Source of the DNA: Actinomycetes bacterium
GTDB taxonomy: Bacteria > Actinomycetota > JAICYB01
DNA: 64,000 bases
Assembly: GCA_025934435.1 (NCBI GenBank)
Contig: JAICYB010000002.1
Span: 1 to 64,000 of the forward strand
Direction of reading: 5' to 3'
Shown here: piece after piece, positions 52,201 through 60,630 of the stretch
Numbering within the stretch: the first letter of the stretch is position 1
Layout of the letters: every line of letters starts with the position of its first letter
Made by a program: the position numbers and the translations under genes
Notes under the pieces: generated by a model
Database searches by the model: none
Told to the model about the DNA's origin: nothing
The model's input: only the letters and a program-made list of their open reading frames with translations

Positions 52201-52495
52201 GCTGATCATCGAGCGAAGCGTCGCGATGGCCGCCGCCGCGCTCGAACGCTGGGACGATGCGCAGCATCATTTCGATCTCGCGCGACGCGTCGCGGAGGTG
52301 ACGGGCAACCATTTCGACGAACCGGGCATCGACCTCTGGGAGGGACGGATGCTGCTCGCCCGCGGAAACACGGGCGACGTCGAGCGAGCACGCACGCTGC
52401 TCATCCGCGCGCGCGAGCGGTTCATGTCGTTCGGCGCGACGCTCTACACGCAGCTGGCGGAAGAGTCGCTACGCGAGCACGCGCTCGCGACCTAG
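49208..52495 (+). CDS. Class III adenylate/guanylate cyclase fused to AAA ATPase and TPR repeats
   Basis: 1095 aa. N-terminal cyclase domain (about 8-175): IMFTDIEGSTALR with the metal Asp, KAALGDGFLAVF, RIGLNTGEVAF, and AARVCAEGSGGQILIS. Then an AAA/STAND ATPase (about 190-560): Walker A GGEPGVGKTTLV (about 216) and Walker B MMVMDDVHWAD (about 335). The rest is TPR-like helical repeats (about 600-1085). These LAL-like proteins are signal-controlled; output could be cAMP. There is no LuxR HTH at the C-terminus. Start at ATG 49208 chosen over TTG 49178. Convergent, 27 bp overlap with the transglutaminase gene. Confidence 0.92.
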   Translation: MGEMREAPEGPVTIMFTDIEGSTALRTSLGDADTDALFRQHDELIRAEIEANKGSDQKAALGDGFLAVFVSTRRAVACAIGIQRALDSFNRSRSGPPLRVRIGLNTGEVAFADGQLSGEAVHAAARVCAEGSGGQILISDVTRQLAGTIPDVTFHDAGEHQLKGFPQPWRLWEVVWVRETSAVPQQVFVGREAELAQLRAKLTNALDGHGGLVLVGGEPGVGKTTLVKQLIAEAEQRGAFTVFGRCYESEGTVPYSPFVEMLEQALALIPPDIIREDMADDASEMARMVPELRRRFPDIPEPLDLPPEQQRRYFFNAVGAFMQRAAQRFPLMMVMDDVHWADEPTLLLIEHMAALMPDMRLIGVGTYRDVELDVSRPLAAALERLLRARLVERVSVKRFDRAGVATVLAALAGRDVPPQVVQAVFDETEGNPFFVEEVFRHLVEEGKIFDESGQFREDITVDELDVPESVRLVVGRRLERLGDEAQKALAAGAVVGRAFPFMLLEEISDLDAGRLLDIVEEAESARVIVPEERDGEIHYSFAHELIRQTLLSGLSLLRRQRLHLTVANAIERTDKRARTERPSEIAHHLLQAGAAAEPERTLEYLELTAERAMEAAAYEEALRAVDDALSVVDEDELLHHAKLLERKGWALRALGRFEECLAIFDRVVDVYRDTDEVEAAAALLREMAYQLLWQGRFEEVLAACQRSLTIIGERDLVDRAYAIGGIGGLLGVGGLYEQANEQLQQADDIASRFGNEAVAGWVGWMRTVNYYSNSRLEESIEVGMRAISQLRGAGDMWTLCDAYGWTSLSVLGVGRCAESVEMAHEGIALAERLGHHGARILLGRTIGLGSFVDDGDIDACITRVETDLELCRLIDSPWISQSYVWAACLSRLRGRFDESTEYLDRGSETEPASAFAGIALGFRLIDRALAGDVAAVRRLLGDAMPSLPLHAQSGWGPMSLLVGSAVAAAVIRDKATVADLYDRLCEAPALLTHSWFDGLIIERSVAMAAAALERWDDAQHHFDLARRVAEVTGNHFDEPGIDLWEGRMLLARGNTGDVERARTLLIRARERFMSFGATLYTQLAEESLREHALAT

Positions 52496-54595
52496 CGCGG
52501 CCTCGAACGCTTCGACCTCAGCCGCGGTGGTGGTTCGTCCGTAGCGAAGGTTCGTGAAGTCAGCGGCGAGCGCGCTCACATGCGCGTCGCCGACACGGCG
52601 CGCGAACTCGAGCACCGTCTCCGATGGCAAGCGGACGAAGCCCTTCCGCTTCAGATCCTTCTCGACTCGGAGCCACGCAAGCGTCAGGCGATCGGGCGGC
52701 GCGAGGTGTTTCCGCTTCCGGCGTGCGAGCGCAGCGGCCGCTCCGAGCAGCGCGACCCCGAGGAAAGCGATCGCCAGCAGCGGAGCAGCCCACGCCGGAA
52801 CGTGCGCGAGACGCCCGAGTGCGGCGAACAACGCCTTGAACGCCGACGACGGCAAGAGCTTCGCAAGCGTTCCGAACATGAACGTCGTGTCCGCCACGGC
52901 GGTCTGCGGCACACCGAACGTCGGGTCGTACGGCACCCATCCGAAACCCCGGTAATAGACCTCGACCCACGCGTGTGCGTCCGAGTTGCGAACTTCCCAG
53001 TAGCCCGTGAAGACGTTGCGTTCGCCTTCGCCGAAACCCGTGACGAGTCGCGTCGGGACGCCGCTCGCTCGCAGCATCAGCGCCATCGTGGACGCGATCT
53101 GCTCGCAGAACCCGTCTCGACGATCGAACACGAACACGTTTACGGGGTCTTGTCCGGATGGATCGCGCGGGATGTCGAGCCGGTAGCGCTTGTTCTTCTT
53201 GATCCACGCTTGCACCGCGCGCGCCTTGTCCACCGGCGACGCGGCGCCGGAGGTGATCTGCCGGGCGAGCGTCGTGAACCGTCCGGCGAGCGCCGGCGGG
53301 ACCTCGAGGTAACGGTCGAAGGACGGCCCGAGGTTGTCGTCCGTGCCCGGAGGAACCGAGGCCGGATCCGGTTCGCGTGGGATCTCGGAGATGACCGAGT
53401 AGATCGTGTCCTTCTCGAGCGTGTACGGAAGGCGAAGGGACGAGAATCCGTCGACACGGATCGACGTCGACGACGAATACACCTCACGCGGACGGAACGC
53501 GGCGAAGATCAGGTTCGGTAGCTCGCGTTCGACGTAGAACGTTTGCACCAGCTCGTCGCCACCACCGGCATCGTCGGGCGACGCCGGGAGAACGATGGAC
53601 GGCAGACCGCCGCGACGGACGGTTTCGAGCACGCGCGAGCTCGACGTCCAGCGGCCGCCGCTGTAGACGTCGTACGCCTGCGCGCGGTACAGCGCGGGAC
53701 GAGGCGACCGCACACGCATGACGAGCTCGTCGGAGAGGTGGCCGCGGACATGGAGATCGACGTCGGAGCCGTAGCCGAAGTACGCGTGTGGGTTGAAGCC
53801 GGCGGCGCGTCCGCTCGACGAGTTGCCGCGCCGTCCGGGATTGATGACGTTGCCGTTGAAACCCGGGATGGACGACCGATGCGCGATCGAGAACGGCAAG
53901 GCGCCCGCCGAGAGTCCCGGGAACCGCGGCAGCACGATGAAGACGACGGCGGTGGCCGCAACGAGCGTCGCCGTCAGGGCACTCGCGCCGCGAAGGATCG
54001 GCGCGCCACGACCCTTTCGATGTTGCGCGCGATCACCGTCCTCGAGTTCACGCGCCACGTCGCCCGCCGCCTCCGAGCGGAGCTCCGCTTCGTGGCCAAA
54101 GATGAGTGCGCCGACGAACAGGACGGTGTAGACGATCACGAGCACGATGAAGCCGGACGAGAACGAGAGAGATCCGGCGAGCGCGATCAGCGCGACGCTC
54201 GCGGCCACGGAGAACGTGAGGTCGCGGGCACGAGGCAGGTCGAAGCTGTGCAGGACCTGAACCCAGAGGAACAAGCCGACGAGCGGCGCCCGCGTTTCGT
54301 CCACCGTTTGCGCGTAGCGGATCGATCCGATGAACGAAGCGAACGCGAAGAGCAACGCACCGGCGAGCGCGAACTTCAGCAGGATGTTGCGCTTCTGCCG
54401 TCTGACGTACGAGAAGTAGTAGCCGATCGGAACGAGCGTCATCGCGGCGAAGGCGGCCGACGTCGACACGGCCTGTTGCAGCACGGCGGCCGTCACCGAG
54501 ACGAACACGAGCCCGAGCGCCGTGAGCCGGTAGGCGACGGCCGCGTCGTCGATGCGCGGCGGATCTAGGAGACGGGACAGCCGGCGGCGAACCAC
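52469..54595 (-). CDS. Membrane-bound transglutaminase-like protein (DUF3488/TgpA type)
   Basis: 708 aa. N-terminal block of membrane helices (about 20-260), an extracellular region with the transglutaminase core: Cys at about 496 in RRDGFCEQIASTMALMLRASG, His at about 540 in SDAHAWVEVYYRG and the following Asp in WVPYDPT; then a membrane helix (about 590-615) and a cytoplasmic DUF4129-like tail (LTLAWLRVEKDLKRKGF). Family members are TgpA-like envelope proteins found with MoxR and DUF58, as here. GTG 54595 is fixed by an AAGGAGGTGGAGGC site and overlaps the DUF58 gene by 31 bp. Confidence 0.9.
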   Translation of the reverse strand: MVRRRLSRLLDPPRIDDAAVAYRLTALGLVFVSVTAAVLQQAVSTSAAFAAMTLVPIGYYFSYVRRQKRNILLKFALAGALLFAFASFIGSIRYAQTVDETRAPLVGLFLWVQVLHSFDLPRARDLTFSVAASVALIALAGSLSFSSGFIVLVIVYTVLFVGALIFGHEAELRSEAAGDVARELEDGDRAQHRKGRGAPILRGASALTATLVAATAVVFIVLPRFPGLSAGALPFSIAHRSSIPGFNGNVINPGRRGNSSSGRAAGFNPHAYFGYGSDVDLHVRGHLSDELVMRVRSPRPALYRAQAYDVYSGGRWTSSSRVLETVRRGGLPSIVLPASPDDAGGGDELVQTFYVERELPNLIFAAFRPREVYSSSTSIRVDGFSSLRLPYTLEKDTIYSVISEIPREPDPASVPPGTDDNLGPSFDRYLEVPPALAGRFTTLARQITSGAASPVDKARAVQAWIKKNKRYRLDIPRDPSGQDPVNVFVFDRRDGFCEQIASTMALMLRASGVPTRLVTGFGEGERNVFTGYWEVRNSDAHAWVEVYYRGFGWVPYDPTFGVPQTAVADTTFMFGTLAKLLPSSAFKALFAALGRLAHVPAWAAPLLAIAFLGVALLGAAAALARRKRKHLAPPDRLTLAWLRVEKDLKRKGFVRLPSETVLEFARRVGDAHVSALAADFTNLRYGRTTTAAEVEAFEAALGRERVLA

Positions 54596-55644
54596 GCCTC
54601 CACCTCCTTCGGTTTCACGCTCGCGACGGGAACGGCGGTTCGTCCGCCTTGGTTGCCGACCATCACAACGAACGCGATCCGTTCGAAGAAGCGCGATACG
54701 AACGCGTCGAGGCCTGGAGCATTCACCGGGCACACGCACACGATCGACGTCGCCGGAAGGTCGGTGATGTTCGCGAGCGTCGTCGTCGTCGTCTTGAGGC
54801 GCGCGCCCCACTCGAGCACGCCGTCGGGGCTGCGGTCGCGGACGAGGCCATCCGGCGTCGCGAGGCCGACCTCGGACGAGTCACGCAGGGAGCCGAGCGC
54901 GAGCGACGTGGCGATCGATGCGATGGCATCGGCGATGTCCGCATCGTCGGGCACGCTCGCGACGTAGGTCGTCTCCGCCCGCTGCTCGGTGTCGAACTCG
55001 CGAACGACGAGTTGTCCGCGGCGTGCGACGGAACGCCAATGGATGTGCCGCAGCGGATCACCGCTGTGGTAGTCGCGCACGGACGACACATCGCCGAACG
55101 TCGCCGGCACTCGCCATATGCTCCCGCCCGACGCGGGCCGCGTCCCGACGTCGTAGGTGATGGGATAGACGATCAACGGCGATCTGAGCTCCACGCGCCT
55201 GCGCGCGCGGACGACGCCGAACGGGAAGCCCGTTTCGAGCGTCGCTCGTCCGGAGTCGTACACGCCGCGACGGCAGTGGTCACGCAGTCCGCGGTATTGC
55301 TTGTGCTGTCCCGGACGAACCAGCCGCGCGAGCGCCGCACCTTTCCCGCAGAAATCGTCGGAGACGAGGACGAGCCCCCGCGGTCCGACGCCGTGGTTCG
55401 ACACGTGCAGCGTGACGGGAAGCGGTTGTCCGGCCGACGCCGTTCGCGGGACGGTCCGCGCGACGTCGACGCCGGCGAGGCCGCGCGCGCCGAGGAACGC
55501 GCCGGAGATGACGACGCCCCCGAGCAGCGCGGCGATCGCGAGAACCCAGCCGGCCTGGACGCTCGTCCCGACCGCGAACAAGATCATCGCGCCGCCTACC
55601 ATCGCAACGGCGCGCTTCGTGGGGCGGAGCTTCGTCCTACCCAC
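54565..55644 (-). CDS. DUF58 domain membrane protein
   Basis: 359 aa. Two N-terminal membrane helices (about 12-52), then the DUF58 region with the hallmark FGDVSSVRDYHSGDPLRHIHWRSVARRGQLVVREFD (about 185-220, given here in outline) and a von Willebrand-A-like remainder. DUF58 proteins belong to the MoxR-DUF58-transglutaminase module thought to assemble or mature envelope complexes. GTG start overlaps the MoxR gene by 8 bp. Middle gene of a three-gene operon. Confidence 0.9.
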   Translation of the reverse strand: MGRTKLRPTKRAVAMVGGAMILFAVGTSVQAGWVLAIAALLGGVVISGAFLGARGLAGVDVARTVPRTASAGQPLPVTLHVSNHGVGPRGLVLVSDDFCGKGAALARLVRPGQHKQYRGLRDHCRRGVYDSGRATLETGFPFGVVRARRRVELRSPLIVYPITYDVGTRPASGGSIWRVPATFGDVSSVRDYHSGDPLRHIHWRSVARRGQLVVREFDTEQRAETTYVASVPDDADIADAIASIATSLALGSLRDSSEVGLATPDGLVRDRSPDGVLEWGARLKTTTTTLANITDLPATSIVCVCPVNAPGLDAFVSRFFERIAFVVMVGNQGGRTAVPVASVKPKEVEAWFAAGCPVS

Positions 55645-56590
55645 GCTTCACAACGGGCGCTTCCACACTTTCGAGCACACGCATCACGATCTCGCGCGCC
55701 GCGTCACTTGTCCCACCGACTTCACCGGCCACCAGCACACGATGCGCGAGAACGGACGGAGCGACGTACTTCACGTCGTCCGGCGAGATGAAGTCGCGCC
55801 CTTCGAGAGCGGCGTGCGCTTGCGAGGCGCGAGTCAGCGCGACGGAGCCGCGCGGCGACGCGCCGAGCGCAACCTCCGGACGCTCGCGCGTCGCGCGAGA
55901 GATCGCGATCACGTAATCGAGAACGCTCTGCTCGACGTGAACCGTCCGCACCGCGTTCTGATGCGACACGACATCGTCCGGCGACAGCACGGGTTCAAGC
56001 TCTTCGAGCGGATGCGTCACGAGCTGTTGCGCGACGACATCACTCTCGGCGGCCGCGTCCGGATAGCCGATCGCGATCGAGATACCGAAGCGGTCGAGCT
56101 CACCTTCTGGGAGCGGGAACGTCCCGTGGTGTTCGATCGGATTGCGCGTCGCGGCAACGAAGAACGGGCGCGGCAGCTCGTAGACGTTGCCGTCGACGGA
56201 CACCGAACCTTCGTCCATCACTTCGAGGAGCGCGGACTGTGTCTTCGGCCCCGTCCGGTTGATCTCGTCGAACAGAAGGACGTTGGCGAACACCGGGCCG
56301 GGGGAGAAGTGGAACGTCATCGACTTCTGGTCGTAGATCGTCGCGCCGGTGATGTCGGACGGCAGCAGGTCGGACGTCCCCTGGATGCGCTTGAACGTTC
56401 CGTCGATGGAGCGCGCGATCGTGCGCGCGAGCATGGTCTTGCCGACGCCGGGAACGTCCTCGATCAGGAGGTGGACGCCGCCGAAGAGCGCGCACGTCGC
56501 CAGCTCGACGGCCTCACGTTTGCCGGTGATGACGCGCTCGATGGACGCAACCATCGAGCCCATCGCAGCGGAGGTTTGGCGGAGATCCAT
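55637..56590 (-). CDS. MoxR-type AAA+ ATPase
   Basis: 317 aa. Walker A EDVPGVGKTMLARTIA (about residue 45), Walker B NVLLFDEINRTGPKTQSALLEVMDEG, sensor region FFVAATRNPIEHHGTFPLPEGELDRF, and the C-terminal lid with GASPRGSVALTRASQAHAAL and FISPDDVKYVAPSVLAHR. Acts as a chaperone-like ATPase, usually activating VWA-domain partners such as the DUF58 protein encoded next. First gene of the operon; starts 45 bp after the helicase gene ends on the same strand, so read-through from pcrA is possible. Confidence 0.93.
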   Translation of the reverse strand: MDLRQTSAAMGSMVASIERVITGKREAVELATCALFGGVHLLIEDVPGVGKTMLARTIARSIDGTFKRIQGTSDLLPSDITGATIYDQKSMTFHFSPGPVFANVLLFDEINRTGPKTQSALLEVMDEGSVSVDGNVYELPRPFFVAATRNPIEHHGTFPLPEGELDRFGISIAIGYPDAAAESDVVAQQLVTHPLEELEPVLSPDDVVSHQNAVRTVHVEQSVLDYVIAISRATRERPEVALGASPRGSVALTRASQAHAALEGRDFISPDDVKYVAPSVLAHRVLVAGEVGGTSDAAREIVMRVLESVEAPVVKRG

Positions 56591-56634
56591 AGGTACCTAT
56601 TGAACATCGGCCCGAAAGGGCCGGGGCGTGAGCG

Positions 56635-58836
56635 CTACGGCTTCGTCAGGTTCGCGTAGGCGAGCATCAGGCGCTTCGCCCCTTCGTCGTCGAAATCCAC
56701 GACGACCTCGGCGTCGACGCCTTCGCCCACGACCTCGACCACCGCGCCCGCACCGAAGGCCTCGTGGAACACGCGGTCCCCGCGCTTCACCATCGCGACC
56801 ATGCGCTCGGGCTGGATCCGCCGCGCCTGGACCTTGTCGCTTGCCCACCCCCGCGTCCGGGGATTCTCGGCTTCACGAAGCACATGGACGAGATCGCTCG
56901 GGATCTCCGAGATGAACCGGGACTGCGGGTTGTAGTTCGTCCCGCCCCAGAGGCTCCGCGACCAGGCGTGTGTCAGGTAGAGGAGCGCTTGCGCGCGCGT
57001 GATACCGACGTAGGCGAGGCGGCGTTCCTCTTCGAGCTGATCGGGATCGTCGATCGAGCGGATGTGCGGGAACACGCCTTCTTCGAGACCGGTGAGGAAC
57101 ACGACGGGGAACTCGAGGCCCTTGGCGTTGTGGAGCGTCATCAGCGTCACGACTTCTTCGGTCTCGGCCATCAGGTCGACCTCACTGATGAGCGAGGTGC
57201 GCTCCAGGAAGTCGGCGAGACGCGCCGGCGCGCCTTCGGCTTGCTGCCCTTTCTCGAACTCCTCGGCGACACCGGCGAGCTCACGGAGGTTCTCCGCGCG
57301 GCTGTCGCCTTCGATCGTCTTCTCGTTCTCGAAGGACGCGAGCAGCCCCGACTCGTCGTACGCCGTCCGGACGACATCGACGAGGGACGCACCCGCTTCG
57401 TCCTTCTCACGGATCAGACGGAGCACGCGCGCGAGGTCGAACGCTCCCGCGCGGGCTTTGCTCGTGAGACCGGGAACTTCGTCGGCGCGCGCGAAGGCAT
57501 CGGCGATCGCCACATCGTTCGACGACGCCCACGTGCCGATCTTGTCGATCGTGCCCTCGCCGACGCCGCGTTTCGGTGATCCGGCGGCGCGGATCACCGA
57601 AACGCGGTCGGCGGGGTTCCACGCGGCGCGGAGGTAGGCGATCGCGTCGCGTACCTCGCGGCGCTCGTAGAACTTCAGTCCGCCGACGACCCGGTATGCG
57701 ATGCCGTAACGCAGGAAGACCTCTTCGAGAACGCGAGACTGGGCGTTCGTCCGGTAGAAGACGGCGATCTCGTTGCCCGAGAAGCGTTCGCCCGCTTCGG
57801 GAGCGGTGAGTCGTCCGATCTCGCTCGCGACGAAATGCGCTTCATCGTGCTCGTCGTCGGCGTGGTAGCGGACGACCTTCGTCCCTTCGCCCTTCTCCGT
57901 GAACAGCCGCTTCGCCTTGCGCTGCGCGTTGTTGCGTATGACGGCGTTGGCCGCGTCGAGGATCGTCTGCGTCGAGCGGTAGTTCTGCTCGAGCATGAAC
58001 ACCTTCGCGTCGGGGAAGTCACGCTCGAATTCGAGGATGTTGCGGATCGTCGCGCCGCGGAACGCGTAGACCGACTGATCCTCGTCCCCCACGACGCACA
58101 CGTTGCGGTACTTGGCCCCCAGGAGGTTGACCATCCGGTACTGGGCGTGGTTCGTGTCCTGGTACTCGTCGATCACGATGTAGCGGAAGCGCTCCTGCCA
58201 CCGCGTGAGCGCGTCCGGATGCTTCTCGAACAACTCGACCGTGCGCATCAGCAGATCGTCGAAGTCGAGGGCATTCGCTTCGGCGAGCCGCGCTTGGTAG
58301 AGCGTGTAGACGCGGGCCGCCATCTTCTCGGGGTACGTGGCTGCGTATTCGGTGAGCTGTCCGGCCGTGACGCAGACGTTCTTCGCCTGCGAGATCGCGT
58401 GCTTCAGCGAGCGGGGCGTCCATTTCCGGGGATCGACGTCGATCTCTTTCAGGACACCGGAGATCACGCGTTCGGCGTCCTGCTCGTCGTAGATCGTGAA
58501 GTTACGTCCGAGGCCGAGACGCTCCGCGTCGTAGCGCAGGATGCGCGCGCAAGCCGAGTGGAACGTCATGATCCACATGTCGTCGGCGACGGACGAACCC
58601 ACGAGTCCTTTGATCCGTTCGCGCATCTCGCTCGCGGCTTTGTTCGTGAACGTGATGGCGAGGATCTGCCGCGGACGCACCCCCGAGCGGATCAGATGCG
58701 CCACGCGATACGTGATCACGCGCGTCTTGCCCGAGCCCGCACCGGCGACGATGAGGACGGGGCCCTCCGTCGCGAGGACGGCGTCGCGTTGGACGGGATT
58801 CAGATCCGCGATGAGCGCTTCGGTGCCGGTGGCCAC
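56635..58836 (-). CDS. pcrA: ATP-dependent DNA helicase PcrA/UvrD
   Basis: 733 aa, full length. SF1A motifs in order: Q-motif LNPVQRDAVLA, Walker A VAGAGSGKTRVIT, ITFTNKAASEMRERI, Walker B IVIDEYQDTNHAQYRM, GDEDQSVYAFRGA, NYRSTQTILDAAN, VTLMTLHNAKGLEFPVVFLTGLE, EERRLAYVGITRAQALLYLTHAWSR in part, and the C-terminal DRVFHEAFGAGAVVEV Tudor-like domain that binds RNA polymerase. Unwinds DNA 3'-5' in nucleotide excision repair and replication conflicts. GTG 58836; a GATACT -10 ends 8 bases upstream (leaderless). Confidence 0.96.
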   Translation of the reverse strand: MATGTEALIADLNPVQRDAVLATEGPVLIVAGAGSGKTRVITYRVAHLIRSGVRPRQILAITFTNKAASEMRERIKGLVGSSVADDMWIMTFHSACARILRYDAERLGLGRNFTIYDEQDAERVISGVLKEIDVDPRKWTPRSLKHAISQAKNVCVTAGQLTEYAATYPEKMAARVYTLYQARLAEANALDFDDLLMRTVELFEKHPDALTRWQERFRYIVIDEYQDTNHAQYRMVNLLGAKYRNVCVVGDEDQSVYAFRGATIRNILEFERDFPDAKVFMLEQNYRSTQTILDAANAVIRNNAQRKAKRLFTEKGEGTKVVRYHADDEHDEAHFVASEIGRLTAPEAGERFSGNEIAVFYRTNAQSRVLEEVFLRYGIAYRVVGGLKFYERREVRDAIAYLRAAWNPADRVSVIRAAGSPKRGVGEGTIDKIGTWASSNDVAIADAFARADEVPGLTSKARAGAFDLARVLRLIREKDEAGASLVDVVRTAYDESGLLASFENEKTIEGDSRAENLRELAGVAEEFEKGQQAEGAPARLADFLERTSLISEVDLMAETEEVVTLMTLHNAKGLEFPVVFLTGLEEGVFPHIRSIDDPDQLEEERRLAYVGITRAQALLYLTHAWSRSLWGGTNYNPQSRFISEIPSDLVHVLREAENPRTRGWASDKVQARRIQPERMVAMVKRGDRVFHEAFGAGAVVEVVGEGVDAEVVVDFDDEGAKRLMLAYANLTKP

Positions 58837-58911
58837 AGCGCTTCAGTATCTCCGTGGTACGGACACCGGGCGTATAGTTCCGCTAAGAAGCCCGCACTCA
58901 GGAGGGATGGG

Positions 58912-59766
58912 ATGAAACGTCTCCTGCTGCTCGTCCTCGCGGTTTCGCTCCTCGGTCTCGTGCCCGGGACGGCGAGCGCCGCCGCGCCGGGCAACGACAA
59001 CTTCGCGAACGCCACCGTCATCAGCACCGTTCCGACCGATCTGCCGGCCGAGAGCAACGTCGGCGCGATGACGGAGACGAACGAGCCCGGATTCTTCGGC
59101 ATCCAGGCGACGGTGTGGTACCGGTTCACGCCGGCACAGACGCGCGATTACACCGCCAGCCTGTGCGACAGCGATCCGAACTTCACCGGCGTCGTCAGCA
59201 TCTACACCGGGAGCGCCCTTGCGGGCCTGCGTCCGATCTCGACCACCGAAAGCGGCTTCAACAACTGCTCCTCGGTCCCCGGACCCGGCCAGGCCTCGTT
59301 CTTCGCCTTCCGCGGCGTCACATACTTCATCCAGATCGGCGGGTTCAACGGCGGCATCGGCACGATGCCCCAGGACACCTTCGATCTCAAGCTGACAACC
59401 GGGCCCGGCGGGCTGTATGTCCTCGACTCGTCGAGGAAGGAAGGCAACCACGGCCTGCACGCGATGAGATTCACGGTCGCGCTCGGCGTACGCGCCACTC
59501 GCCGCGTGTCCTTTCATTGGCAAACCCAAGAGGTCTCCTGCTTCTGCGGCCCGGGAGGCGCGACGGACGGCATCGACTATCGCGGCAACCACGGTCGCGT
59601 GAGCATCCCGGCCGGCCGCCGCTTCGGGCATCTCCACGTGTGGGTCATCGGCGACCGGTCCGTCGAACGCGACGAGCAGTTCGCCGTGAACATCACATCG
59701 CCGCGTGGCGCGACGATCGGCAACCCGTCCGCGTTCGGGCTGATCCGCAACGACGATCTGCCGTAG
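58912..59766 (+). CDS. Secreted protein with PPC-like and Calx-beta domains
   Basis: 284 aa. Signal peptide (about 1-22, ending ASAA). First domain (about 25-155) resembles pre-peptidase C-terminal jelly-rolls: NDNFANATVISTVPTDLP, TVWYRFTPAQTRDYTASLC, GVTYFIQIGGFNGG. Second (about 165-280) is Calx-beta-like: VSFHWQTQEVSCF, GRVSIPAGRRFGHLHVWVIGD, DEQFAVNITSPRGATIG. GGAGGG precedes the ATG. One of several extracellular beta-sandwich proteins in this window, similar in build to the CARDB/PPC protein at 14.4-15.2 kb. No enzyme motif. Confidence 0.83.
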   Translation: MKRLLLLVLAVSLLGLVPGTASAAAPGNDNFANATVISTVPTDLPAESNVGAMTETNEPGFFGIQATVWYRFTPAQTRDYTASLCDSDPNFTGVVSIYTGSALAGLRPISTTESGFNNCSSVPGPGQASFFAFRGVTYFIQIGGFNGGIGTMPQDTFDLKLTTGPGGLYVLDSSRKEGNHGLHAMRFTVALGVRATRRVSFHWQTQEVSCFCGPGGATDGIDYRGNHGRVSIPAGRRFGHLHVWVIGDRSVERDEQFAVNITSPRGATIGNPSAFGLIRNDDLP

Positions 59767-60600
59767 TTAAACGCGCGCCGACGCCGACTCGAAATGCGCG
59801 ACCAGCTGGGCGTTGACCTCGTCCGGCTTCTCGGCGTTCAACGCGTGACCTGCCTCGGGCCAGAAATGCGACTGCGCGTTCGGGATGTCTCGCGCGAGGA
59901 TCTTGCCGTTGCCGATGGGCAAGAGGAGATCGTCGCCGCCGTGCAGAACGAGCGTCGGGACGCTGATCTCCTTCAACCGGGCGGACGAACCACCCTCGCC
60001 CATCCACGACGCAACGGCCATGGCCTGTCCCATGAAACCTGCGTCCATCTGACCGCCGCCGAGCATCGAAACGTTCGCGTCACCGGACGATGTCGCGTTG
60101 ATGATCAGCTCGATCATCTCCGGGTGCTCCGTCCGGAACTTCGTACCGAAGGTGAGCTCGGTGACCGTGCGCGTCCGGAGCGCGGGATCGGGGATCGCCA
60201 TCGCCGCGCTGAACTCCGGCTTCATCGGTTCCGACTCCGGCCCTCCAGGCGTTGTCGAGATCAGCGTCAACGAGCGCAGACGCTCGGGGTAGGTGAGCGC
60301 CACCTCCTGCGCGATCATCCCGCCCATCGAGATCCCGGCGAGATGGAAGGTGTCGTAACCCATCGCGTCGGCGATCGCCACGGCGTCGGACGCCATGTCC
60401 CGAACGGTCCACGGCGCGTTCGCGCGCGTTTCACCGACGCCGCGATTGTCGAACGATGTGACGTCGTAGCTCTGCGAAAGCACACCGAACTGCGGGAACC
60501 AGCCGACGCGCGGCGTCCCGAGACCCATGACGAGAACGACCGGCTCCCCCTGCCCTGCGCGGTCGTAGCCGAACTCGATGCCGTCGATAGTTGTCTTCAT
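59767..60600 (-). CDS. Alpha/beta-hydrolase
   Basis: 277 aa. Typical fold: PVVLVMGLGTPRVGWFPQFGVLS, SFDNRGVGETRA, nucleophile elbow HLAGISMGGMIAQEVAL (Ser in GISMG), acid VLHGGDDLLLP, and catalytic His FWPEAGHALNAEKPDEV. Cytoplasmic; related to 3-oxoadipate enol-lactonase and epoxide hydrolase-like enzymes, exact substrate unknown. ATG 60600 fits the family N-terminus. It faces a ROK repressor across 30 bp that hold a perfect palindrome, so it is probably controlled by that repressor. Confidence 0.88.
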   Translation of the reverse strand: MKTTIDGIEFGYDRAGQGEPVVLVMGLGTPRVGWFPQFGVLSQSYDVTSFDNRGVGETRANAPWTVRDMASDAVAIADAMGYDTFHLAGISMGGMIAQEVALTYPERLRSLTLISTTPGGPESEPMKPEFSAAMAIPDPALRTRTVTELTFGTKFRTEHPEMIELIINATSSGDANVSMLGGGQMDAGFMGQAMAVASWMGEGGSSARLKEISVPTLVLHGGDDLLLPIGNGKILARDIPNAQSHFWPEAGHALNAEKPDEVNAQLVAHFESASARV

Positions 60601-60630
60601 AACGGTGAGGCTAACGTTAGATTTGCAGCG
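60601..60630. promoter_or_regulatory. Divergent operator-promoter CTAACGTTAG
   Basis: The perfect 10-bp palindrome at 60611-60620 is centred exactly midway between the two start codons (60600 and 60631). TANNNT -10 elements overlap it on both strands: TAGATT at 60618-60623 ends 7 bases before ATG 60631, and TAACGT lies within the palindrome on either strand. A repressor bound here would shut both genes. Confidence 0.6.

Noticed and set aside
57835-58911. Upstream extension of the PPC/Calx-beta protein into the pcrA region
   Set aside because: The signal peptide and GGAGGG site at 58901-58914 mark the true start; the extension is antisense to pcrA.
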